DNA from: Anabas testudineus | Taxonomy: Eukaryota > Chordata > Actinopteri > Anabantiformes > Anabantidae | DNA: 64,000 nucleotides | Assembly: GCF_900324465.2 (NCBI RefSeq) | Contig: NC_046615.1 | Location: 22,082,331-22,146,330 of the forward strand | Direction of reading: 5' to 3' | In this document: in pieces, positions 48,593 to 58,102 of the stretch | How the letters are laid out: the number at the start of each line of letters is the position of its first letter | How positions within the stretch are numbered: the first letter of the stretch is position 1 | Made by a program: the position numbers and the translations under genes | Notes under the pieces: generated by a model | Told to the model about the DNA's origin: nothing | The model's input: only the letters and a program-made list of their open reading frames with translations | The model's database searches: none

Positions 48593-49150
48593 TAAACAGC
48601 AGCCTGACTTCAGGTGTCGTCCCAGCAGATTTTAAACATGCAGTGACACAACCCCTGCTTGGGAAACCAGGTCTCGACCACACTGAGTTGGCTAATTTTA
48701 GGCACATCTCCAAGCTGCCCTTCATCTCTAAAATCCTAGAGAAAATTGTTTGTGTGCAGTTGAAAACTTCTTTAACTAAGCAAAATTTCTTAGAGGTTTT
48801 TCAATCTGGTTAAAACTCTGCATAGCACAGAGTCAGCATTGCTAAGGGTCTTTAATGACACTGAATTCTCCTAGCAACTGATGCTGGTGATTTTATGATC
48901 CTTGCTTTGCTAGATCTGACTGCTGCTTTTGATGCTGTGGACCGTAATATTTTATTATGTCGGCTGCAGCATCTGGTGGACATTCATGGTACCGCTACGG
49001 AATGGTTTAGGTCCTATTTGGCTGATAGAACCATAAGTATGAACCTTGCTTATTCTGAATCATCTTCAGCTCCCCTGTTATATGGAGTTCCTCAAGTGTC
49101 AATTTTAGTACCTCTCCTTTTTCCCTTTATCTACTTCCTCTGGGTTCCTT
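48593..49150 (+). mobile_element. LINE reverse transcriptase fragment (second fish family)
   Basis: Plus-strand translation reads GVVPADFKHAVTQPLL, LANFRHISKLPFISKILEK, ILALLDLTAAFDAVD, RNILLCRLQHLVDIHGTA and YGVPQVSILVPLLF. These are RT domain blocks 1-4 of a CR1/L2-type LINE, with one or two frame breaks; VPQVS has replaced the usual VPQGS. It stops abruptly after LLFPFIYFL. Confidence 0.75.
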
Positions 49151-49600
49151 CTGCTCCCAGTAATTAGCTGCACATTGGCCTCACCTGTGTCCCCCTCTCC
49201 CAACAAAACCTCTCCTCAGTCCTCTCCCCAGTGTCAGCCCTGTTCCTAGCCATCCTCCTCAGCCCTGTTTTCTTTCCCCCTGGATATCTGGACTTTGCCC
49301 CTCTGAGCTTTGGACATTGATTATCTGTTTTCCATGAGTGTTTTCCTGCCATTGAGCAGTGTTTTTCTTTTGTACTTAGGTTTCTTGTTTGTTACTTTGT
49401 TCCCAGCCTCACTGGTTATGTTGATACTTTGTCCTTGTGTTTTTGCCTGTTTTTGCAGTGTCCGTTGACACCTTCCTTACTTCCCTGTTTTGTGTGGTTT
49501 TCCTAAATAAATCTGTTTTTTTCATTCATGCCTGCCTTGTCCCTTTCCCCTAAATTGTGACAGAATGAGCACGTCACAGGGACGGCTCACGTTGCCTGTG
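49151..49600. other. Unassigned T-rich repeat-like stretch
   Basis: C/T-rich sequence ending in AATAAATCTGTTTTTTTC. It looks like repeat DNA, but I cannot name the family. No gene seen. Confidence 0.35.
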
Positions 49601-49875
49601 TTAGCAACAAAGTCAGAGAGACCAGACTGAGATGATTTAGACATGTGCAGAGGAGGGATAGTGAATATATTGGTAGAAGGATGTTGGAGATGGCGCTGTG
49701 GGGCAGGAGGGCAAGAGGACGGCCAAGGAGGAGATGTATGGATGTGTTAAGAGAGGACATGAGGTTGGTTGAGGCTGGTGTGAGGGTAGAAGATGCCCAT
49801 GATAGAGTTAGGTGGAAATGGATGATTCGCTGTGGCGATCCGTAATGGGAAAAGCCGAAAGAGAATAAGATGTAT
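49600..49875 (+). mobile_element. RTE-like LINE 3' fragment
   Basis: Plus-strand frame 49645-49845 reads RRDSEYIGRRMLEMALWGRR, GRPRRRCMDVLREDMRLV and VRWKWMIRCGDP: the C-terminus of an RTE/BovB-like ORF2, preceded by RWF-type sequence with one break (TRLR*FRHVQ). A related fragment is at 6197-6610. Confidence 0.75.
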
Positions 49876-50640
49876 AAAAATAAAGTGTGACAACCAACCC
49901 CGTTCTCTCCTTCTCCTTCTGACCCGTCTCTGCCTGATCCTCCAGTGCTGTGAGCTTAATCTCGCCTGATCTGTTTTCTCTGACCTGCCCCTGCTACTAT
50001 TCCACTCCATATTCCCCTGCTCTCTTGTGTTGGATCTCCCTGCGTATGAACTTGGAGTGTTCCGTCTCACTCTGATGGTGGACTTTGCGTGCATTACGAA
50101 TTGTGCATGAGGATAGGAATTCTGTGTAATACCAAGAACTGTATTTGTCACCCTGTGTTTAGTTTGCGGATTTGGTGTATAACCAGGGTCAGTGACAGGA
50201 GCTGGACAGCGTCGTTGTGTGCTGCTATCAAGGCCCAAGGTGCTTCTCGAGCATCTCTCCACAGAGGTCAGCCATGTGCACTCTAGATGCCATTAACCAC
50301 TCCACATGCTCTCCGTTTGTTTGACCATCTTGGCTGTAACGGCGAGTTTATCTCTTCTGGTCTACTTCCTCTTCCGATTCCTCAACACGACAACGCATCC
50401 GGCTTCGGACTCATCTCACAGTTTGTCCTGATCTGCTACTCACTGTGCTGCTATCACTCCGACCGTCATTCTCCTCTTCTAGACCATCTTGCTCACTCGA
50501 CGCCCTCTACCTCCTGCAGGAGTTCGATGGAAAGCAATTGCACCATTACTTGCATCTTTTTCATTTGGTAACACCTTTAAATCTGTTCTTGTCTCTGTCT
50601 GTCTCTGGCAGTGGAGTCTTTCCTCAGACTCGTGACACAC
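49876..50640. other. Unassigned stretch
   Basis: No recognisable domain, splice-supported exon or nameable repeat. The 171-codon minus-strand frame at 49747-50262 begins in shuffled sequence and overlaps the RTE fragment, so it is probably not coding. Confidence 0.4.
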
Positions 50641-50990
50641 AGTGTTACAGGCTGCAGCTGAAACAGTGAAACCTTCTCCTCCACCAATCGCACAGGGTAA
50701 CCTAGATTCTCTACACATAGCTCCAAACATTTACATTTAGTCCTTTGGCAGCGCCATCTCCAACATCCTTCTACTTATCTAAAGTGAGGTACAATGCAAG
50801 CGAAATATCTAAGACAAGCAGAAGAACTGTAAAGCCAAGTGCTCCAGGAAAAACGACAGACATTTCAGAAGACTTTTGTTTTGAGCGTGAGGAAGCTGAG
50901 CGTGCAGAGGTGGTCGGTTGTTCCACCATCGTGGAACCATTGATACGAAAAGTTCTGCCTGGAAGCTGTGAAGTGAGGGGACACACCTTC
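50641..50990 (-). mobile_element. L2-like LINE 3' end fragment
   Basis: Shares CACAGGGTAACCTAGATTCT with 46919-46938 and continues into the same tail (CATTTACATTTAGT...) and 3' UTR (AAGTGAGGTACAATGCAAG) as the 46957 copy. At 50749-50774 the normal tail is replaced by 26 bases that match the reverse complement of 49673-49698. Confidence 0.65.
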
Positions 50991-51160
50991 TTATTCAAGA
51001 ATGTGCATATGAATCACAAGGCTAGTTGGTTAAGTGTACTGAGTAGGATAACGTATAGTTTTGTTTTTTGCTGTGGTTTTGTCATAAATCTAATACTGAA
51101 ATCTAACTGATTAGCAATTGTCAATAGAATGAGGGAACAAACAAATGGAGATGAACAAAA

Positions 51161-51166
51161 TTTATT
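51161..51166 (-). terminator. Poly(A) signal of gene I
   Basis: AATAAA on the minus strand about 165 bases after the gene I stop codon. Confidence 0.5.
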
Positions 51167-51327
51167 CATTCAAATTCAAAGCAATAACTTTATGCTTCTT
51201 TGGTGGGACTGTTTTTACTCAACAGGATAATTAATAATCTGCATAGTTTAAATTCATCATAATGAAGTTTCATGATGTTTAAACCACAGATGTCTGTCAG
51301 GTCCCAGAACCTTCAGTGTAGTTACTT

Positions 51328-53150
51328 TTAGCAGTACAGCAGGTTGATGCGGTCGATGTCGTTCTGGCTCATCTGTGTGGCCGTGCCAAATACAGCGTTG
51401 CTGTCGGGAATAGCCACCATGGTGGGGCTGACGTTGTCCTTGGAGAAAGCCAGTCTGCAGGGAGGAGACAGAGACAGTGATTTTAACTTGAACTAGAGGT
51501 CAACTGGTGACCGTATATACTGTAGAAGACAGAGCTGCAGAAAATACCAAACACTACTAGAGTCCAGCTATGGAGCTGGTGGGTTTCATAGATGTACTGA
51601 CCTGCCGTAGTGCATGACAGAGTTGTAGTCATAAGGAGTTCCCAGATTCAGAGTGTTGATCTTGTTAAAGTTGTATTCTTCACCTGCAGTAGAGGAAAAG
51701 TACCACATTAGAGTATTATAATCAAAATGGAAAAACTCAAAACAGACCAATAAAATCAACTGAAGTGAGGAGACGTGATCGCAGCATCCTACCAGGGATG
51801 ACGTTCTGCAGCAGGATCCTGATGTGCTGGTCTCTGTCAGAGCGGCACTGCTCATGGTTAAAGCCCAGGACGTGGATCAACTCATGTTGGACCGTTCCAA
51901 AATAAATGCAGCCCTCACTGTTCAGGGACACTGTCTGTGCATTTCCCTGACGACCCACATATGAGTAGCATCTGTACAGATGTAGGAGAACACAGGAAGT
52001 CCCACATCAGAGTGAGAACGCTTCATTCTTCTACAGCATCACTGAACTAAACACTGAACTTGGATCTAAAGAGAACTGAGTGAAAACAACAGCAGAACCT
52101 GAACCAATGGAGCAAAGTTCAGCTTTGGCTCTGTAAGTTCCTGCAGTGGAAAAGCTGCAGAACAGGACTTAGAGTTGTCAATGATACAGGAGAATAAATG
52201 TCTGTGTTACAAACCCATCCAGAGACTGTATGTTGACGTAGTCTGTCTGGGTGGTGCGGGGGATGAAGCGAATACAGGTGGAGGCAGAGAAGGAGTTGAT
52301 GGCTGTTGCAATGACACTAAGCTGCTGAGAAGCTGAAGGTGGAAACACAAAGAGAAAAAAATCACACTGATGTCAAATTAAAACTATAAGAACACAGATT
52401 TTTATTTTCTTCCTGTTTAAGAACTTTTGATAAATAATCATGTGTTAGTCTGAATCTACTAAGTTGTTTAAATCGTGGCTTTGTTGGAGACGACTATGGT
52501 GAAATGATCTGCATTTGGTGCAGAGTCATGAAGGTTCTTACTGTAGCTGTTAGCGATCACATAGGGAATGTAAACTTTGCCATCACAGGATTTAGGCCAC
52601 TTGCATCCAGTCTGGACACAGGGGTCAGCGTTCCTGTTGATGGGCACAGCGATGTCACCTTGTATCTGGAAACCATTTTGGTAAAGACCTGCAGAGAGTT
52701 TGTGGAAACAGCAGAGACATCAAAGATAATCAGAAGTTACAATATAGGTACAACTTAAAGTATTAGAGCTGAAGTGTTACATGTTCTTTAAGTTCATTTG
52801 AACAAGTCACTGTATTTGTTTATTCCTCTAAATAAATGTGATGTCTGAATGTGTCTCACTGATATTTCTGTTGACTTTCTCCAGCTGCTCTGCCACCGTC
52901 AGGATTCCTTCATCTTCTATGTCGTCGTCTCCACTTTCTCTCCTCACAACCTGCACACAGAAAAGTCCCAGAGTTTCTGTTTGTCATCGACACAGATACT
53001 GAGAATATGAAAAAGGAAAGGTCAGAACTTTAAACCTGGACACATGAAGACCTGAGTGAAGACCTCAGCTGTGAGACTCACCATGGCCTCAGTCCAGGCT
53101 GAGACTGCAAACAGGACCAGGAGACCCAGGATGCACTTGATCGCTGCCAT
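51328..53150 (-). CDS. Astacin-family metalloprotease (C6AST type), gene I, intact
   Basis: Predicted secreted zinc protease of 270 residues. Exons: 53082-53150, 52860-52950, 52542-52688, 52215-52332, 51793-51971, 51602-51683 and 51328-51454. Signal peptide MAAIKCILGLLVLFAVSAW; propeptide as in F. Zinc site HELIHVLGFNHE from H171 (Ala to Val after the second His, conservative); Met-turn SVMHYG (M225). The end is LLYC-stop (TAA), two residues shorter than F. In exon 3 KSCDG replaces KSSDG, which adds an unpaired Cys at residue 88 close to the DPC...GC pair. Promoter with TATA at 53321-53327 and leader exon are intact. Head-to-head with J. Confidence 0.9.
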
Positions 53151-53320
53151 GTTACTGAACAACTATCAGTCTGAAACAGAACACAGGTCAGAACCATGCA
53201 GCAGCATTACTGTAGTTTGAGGAGCATTAGGAGCAGCAGCACTACTCACTTACCTTTAGCTCTTCACTTCAGGTAGGAGAGGAGGAACTGTGATGCTCTG
53301 TGAAGGATCTGCTCATCCTC

Positions 53321-53327
53321 TTTTATA
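53321..53327 (-). promoter_or_regulatory. TATA box of gene I
   Basis: TATAAAA on the minus strand in CTGCTATAAAAGAGGATGAG. The leader exon and small intron upstream of the start codon match those of F and J. Confidence 0.75.
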
Positions 53328-54045
53328 GCAGAGCCTGCAGAGGTCCACCTGTTAGCAGAACATACAGAGGATTAGCTCAGTAACACTGGAGCAAACCATG
53401 ATGTTTACTTCCTTATTGTCAGCTCTCTGTCCCCACTGTCCACCCTCAACTCATACATGCTCATAGTAATCCAGGCAAACAAGGGAGGTGGTAAAATATA
53501 GTATTTTAAGTGTTTGGTTTTTCTACTGAGCGATCTAACTGGTTTGAAATGAAATGTTCAGTTGACTGGAAAATTGGATTCACTACAGTAAGAGATGATA
53601 TTGAAATGGTTTTGAAAATGTTTCATTGGTTAATATTCAACCACAGAAATATTATCAAATCAGTTTCAAATATATATAATACATTTTTTATTTATTTATT
53701 AACATTAATTGTCACTGTTAGTACTTGGTGACTATACTTTTGTACTTTTACTTTTTTAATCATTAACTCTGATAATCCTACTTTTACACCTATGAGGTTT
53801 CTTACATCTAATTTTGATTGATTTCTTTTTCTAACATCATCATAATGAATCCACGCTGAGAGTAAAACTTTTGTACTTTGTCTTTTACTAATGATTAGTG
53901 AGATTAGAACGACCATGTATGAGTTGAGGGTGGACAGTGGGGACAGAGAGCTGACAATAAGGAAGTAAACATCATGGTTTGCTCCAGTGTTACTGAGCTA
54001 ATCCTCTGTATGTTCTGCTAACAGGTGGACCTCTGCAGGCTCTGC
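53328..54045. promoter_or_regulatory. Bidirectional upstream region shared by I and J, inverted repeat
   Basis: The sequence from the I TATA box to about 53480 (GCAGAGGTCCACCTGTTAGC, CAGTAACACTGGAGCAAACC, TGACAATAAGGAAGTAAACA and GTGGACAGTGGGGACAGAGA on the minus strand) is repeated as its reverse complement at about 53910-54045 leading to the J TATA box. The central 430 bases are unique AT-rich DNA. The conserved blocks are the best candidates for shared cis elements. Confidence 0.8.
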
Positions 54046-54052
54046 TATAAAA
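54046..54052 (+). promoter_or_regulatory. TATA box of gene J
   Basis: TATAAAA followed by a non-coding leader ending at 54119 (AAAG|GTAAGT). The second exon starts at 54203, twenty bases before the start codon. Confidence 0.75.
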
Positions 54053-54222
54053 GAGGATGAGCAGATCCTTCACAGAGCATCACAGTTCCTCCTCTCCTAC
54101 CTGAAGTGAAGAGCTAAAGGTAAGTGAGTAGTGCTGCTGCTCCTAATGCTCCTCAAACTACAGTAATGCTGCTGCATGGTTCTGACCTGTGTTCTGTTTC
54201 AGACTGATAGTTGTTCAGTAAC

Positions 54223-55687
54223 ATGGCAGTGATCAAGTGCATCCTGGGTCTCCTGGTCCTGTTTGCAGTCTCAGCCTGGACTGAGGCCATGGTGAGTCTC
54301 ACAGCTGAGGTCTTCACTCAGCTCTTCATGTGTCCAGGTTTAAAGTTCTGACCTTTGCTTTTTGATATTCTCAGTATCTGTGTCGATGACAAACAGAAAC
54401 TCTGGGACTTTTCTGTGTGCAGGTTGTGAGGAGAGAAAGTGGAGACGACAACATAGAAGATGAAGGAATCCTGACGGTGGCAGAGCAGCTGGAGAAAGCC
54501 AACAGAAATATCAGTGAGACACATTCAGACATCACATTTATTTAGAGGAATAAACAAATACAGAGACTTCTTCAAATGAATTTATAGAACATGTAACACT
54601 TCAGCTCTAATACTTTAAGTTGTACCTATAATTGTAACTTCTGATTATCTTTGGTGTCTCTGCTGTTTCCACAAACTCTCTGCAGGTCTTTACCAAGATG
54701 GTTTCCAGATACAAGGTGACATCGCTGTGCCCATCAACAGGAACGCTGACCCCTGTGTCCAGACTGGATGCAAGTGGCCTAAATCCTCTGATGGCAAAGT
54801 TTACATTCCCTATGTGATCGCTAACAGCTACAGTAAGAACCTTTATACATCCATCTGTAGACTAAACATTCAGTCTAAGTCAACAACTGTCATGAAAAAA
54901 AAAAAAATCTTAATTAAATGAAAGACTTCAAAATCTCCAACACTAATAACGTATTAACATCAGTGTCATTTTCCTCTTCAGCCTCTCAGCAAGTCGACAT
55001 CATTACTAGTTCCTTGAACTCCTTCTCCACCTCCACCTGCATTCGCTTCATCCCTCGCACCACCCAGACAGACTACCTCGACATACAGTCTATGCTTGGG
55101 TATGTAACAGCAAGGACTTCAGTGTTTAGTTCAGTGATGCTGTAGAAGAATGACGCGTTCTCAGTCTGATGTGGGACTTCCTGTGTTCTCCTATATTTGT
55201 GCAGGTGCTACTCCCTTGTGGGTCGTCAGAGTGGAAGACAGAGGGTGTCTCTGGACAGTTCAGGCTGCGTTAAGCTTGGAATAGTCCAACATGAGCTGAT
55301 CCATGCCCTGGGCTTCAACCATGAGCAGTGCCGCTCCGACAGGGACCAGCACATCAAGATCCTGCTGCAGAACGTCTTCCCTGGTAGGATGCTGTGATCT
55401 AGGCAGAAAAACATGTAAATATGCTGTTTCTCCCTTTCATAGTGTTCAACATGTTATAGACTTTTGTACTTTTCCTCTACTGCAGGTATGGAATACAACT
55501 TTAACAAGATCAACACTCTGAATCTGGGAACTCCTTATGACTACAACTCTATCATGCACTACGGCAGGTCAGTACATCTATGAAACCCACCAGCTCCATG
55601 TTAAACTCTCTGTTGTATCTGCAACTTGGCTGTGAGATTCCCAATGTCACAAAAAAGGAAAGCAGAATGTTTCTGTTGGAAATAGAC

Positions 55688-55719
<32 letters not shown>

Positions 55720-56351
55720 CAAAATGTATTTATAGAGCACTTTTCTAAACATATGTTACAAAGTGTTTCACAAAAGAGACAAAAACACATGTAGCCCAAC
55801 AAGATCAACTTGAGCAGCATTAGGCAAACAGTGGAGAGGAAAACCTCCCCCTAGAGGAAGAAACCTCCAGCAGAATCAGGCTCCAGTTAAACGGCCATCT
55901 GCCTCAACCGGTTGGGGAGCAGGAGACAATAATGCAAACAAAACAATAATACAAACACAGCTTACATTATACCATCATTTATTCACATTACTACAGTAGT
56001 ACAGCTTCAGCTTGTTACAAAACTACTAAAAATATGTATTTTCAGCCAAAAGCTGATGATATTCTCCTTTTTTGCTGTCACCAGCAAATTTAATGTAATC
56101 TTTAAAAACATAGTATTTTTCTCAGTCATTTCCAGCTGGAAACAGTTTTTTCAGCAGCTGTCTTCTACCAGTTGAAGTAAAGTGTATTATAAATAGTCAC
56201 AGACTGTCTGTCTCCTCCCTGCAGACTGGCTTTCTCCAAGGACAACGTCAGCCCCACCATGGTGGCTATTCCCAACAGCAACACTGTCTTTGGCACGGCC
56301 ACACAGATGAGCCAGAACGACATCGACCGCATCAACCTGCTGTACTGCTAA
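54223..56351 (+). CDS. Astacin-family metalloprotease (C6AST type), gene J, intact
   Basis: Predicted secreted zinc protease of 270 residues. Exons: 54223-54291, 54423-54513, 54686-54832, 54982-55099, 55205-55383, 55486-55567 and 56225-56351. Signal peptide MAVIKCILGLLVLFAVSAW. Exons 1-3, 6 and 7 are nearly the same as in F and I. Exon 4 and the first half of exon 5 differ clearly (VDIITSSLNSFSTSTC, QSMLGCYS, SGRQRVSLDSSGCVKLG). Zinc site HELIHALGFNHE from H171; the Met-turn is SIMHYG (Ile for Val). The end is LLYC-stop. Intron 6 carries an inserted fish repeat with an ATT microsatellite (55686-55719). Poly(A) signal at 56505-56510. Confidence 0.9.
55680..55980. repeat. ATT microsatellite plus interspersed repeat in intron 6 of J
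   Basis: (ATT)n at 55686-55719 is followed by TTTATAGAGCACTTTTCTAA and AGGAAGAAACCTCCAGCAGA, a high-copy fish repeat also seen in part at 42250-42480. Its presence explains why intron 6 is much longer than in F, H and I. Confidence 0.65.
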
Positions 56352-56504
56352 AAGTAGCTACACTGAAGGTTCTGGGACCTGACAGACATCTGTGGTTTAA
56401 ACATCATGAAACATCATTATGATTAATTTAAACTATGCAGATTATTAGTTATGTTGAGTAAAAACAGTTTCATGACAAAAACCTTTATATCGGTTACTTA
56501 AATC

Positions 56505-56510
56505 AATAAA
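56505..56510 (+). terminator. Poly(A) signal of gene J
   Basis: AATAAA about 150 bases after the stop codon. Confidence 0.6.
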
Positions 56511-56775
56511 TATCGATCTGAAACATTTGTTGCGTCATTAAGAATAAAAATCATAGAAATGCATGTTGCACAGCACCATCCCCTTCTTCAATACAACCTG
56601 CAAAGATCTTCTTGTATTAAACACAACAGAGCTCAGTCTCTTTCTCACACCTCCCAGTGCAGCAGTAAATGACAGCATTTTTCAATCAATCCCACTAGAG
56701 AATAAAATCTTACATTATCCTGATAAATAAGCTCAGTTTGATCTATCTGGTTTGTACTGTGTTGAACGCGACATC

Positions 56776-57572
56776 TGTTACAAAACGGACGGACGGGGAC
56801 CAAGCAGGTAAGAACAATAAGAGGTTTTATTATCAAAGGGCAGGGGACACAAGGAACTAACACAAAGACCAACAAAGTAACAACTTAAAGAAACCCAAAA
56901 AACACGGTGGTTCAGTACAAACAAAACCCTAGACAAACATACAAAGTGACAACTGAAAACACTGTGGAAACACAGGAAAAGACAAAGTAGAAACTAACAA
57001 ACTATCCCGAAACAAGAACAAGGCACCAACGCTAACGAAACACAAACAAACTCAAAGGAAATACAAAGTAGCAAACAAAAAACACTGCGGAACGCAGGCT
57101 AAACAGGAACAGACATACTAAGCAAACAAGACAATGTAACAACGGAAATATTCTGCAAAAGGCAGGCACCTACAAACTCACAAAAACAAAACTCACAGAC
57201 GAAACCAAAGTCCAACAAACAGAAGTGAAGACCGGGGTGATCCAAAATGGCAGTGGAGTGACAAAGTGACAAACAGATGAACTGACAAATTGACGTGGAT
57301 CCAGTAGAAGTGAGCAGCATGAATGAGCATCAAACCAGCAAACAAACGAACCAACCAGAGGAAATGCAGAGAACAGCGTGTATAATGTCAACAAACCAGC
57401 AATTCGACTGAGGAGTGCTTATAAACCAGAGGGATGACCAGGTGACATGAGTCAGTAATTAGTCCAGAGTGTGGAGAGTGGGGGAAGAGGAAGTCCATAT
57501 ACGGGTGTGTGGCAGGAGAGTGAGACAGAACAAAACCAAACCAAAAGACAGGGCCAGAGGGAGGAACTGTAA
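56776..57572. repeat. Non-coding repeat element with TGTTACA/TGTAACA ends
   Basis: The ends TGTTACA and TGTAACA are inverted complements. The right-end sequence (GGCAGGAGAGTGAGACAGAA) recurs inverted at about 43890-43925, which marks it as a dispersed repeat. It has no coding capacity. It could be a solo LTR or a DNA transposon relic; the flanks do not settle this. Confidence 0.45.
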
Positions 57573-57977
57573 CATCATCAGGTGTTTCCTATTTAACTAT
57601 GACCCCTCAACCCTTGATAGGGCCAAATGATGCACATGTGCATACATTGGAGAATGTAGCGTTTACCATGAGGATTTACAATGCTGGGAGCCTCTCCTCA
57701 GCTATGACTCAGAGACTTTGCCCTGGGTGTTGCAGGCCTGTGGTTTAGTCAGTGTGGTTCATGATGAAGGTAAAGAAGTGAAGCTGGAGGTCGTGGCTGT
57801 GCAGGCTTTGATGGGAAGTGAGAGACAGAGACAGAAGTATCATGTGGGCCTTCAACTGTGGTGAATTCTTTGGTTTGAAGAGACACTGACACAAAAATCC
57901 TGTAAAACATGTTGTGGAAAAGAAGTAGTAGAATAAACACAGAGAAACAGAGTCACAGGCAAATCAGTCGTAGGTTG

Positions 57978-57983
57978 TTTATT
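57978..57983 (-). terminator. Poly(A) signal of gene K
   Basis: AATAAA on the minus strand, 120 bases after the gene K stop. Confidence 0.6.
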
Positions 57984-58102
57984 CTTTACAAACAGTATCC
58001 ATACAAATCATTTTTCCAAATGCATTCATGGAGCATTTTACAGTCTCATCAGTGACATGGTTTAAAGGTCGATCTTTCAGGATGACTTCTGACTTTTCAC
58101 TG

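Noticed and set aside
49747-50262. 171-codon minus-strand frame
   Set aside because: It overlaps the antisense of an RTE fragment and has no recognisable domain; probably chance.
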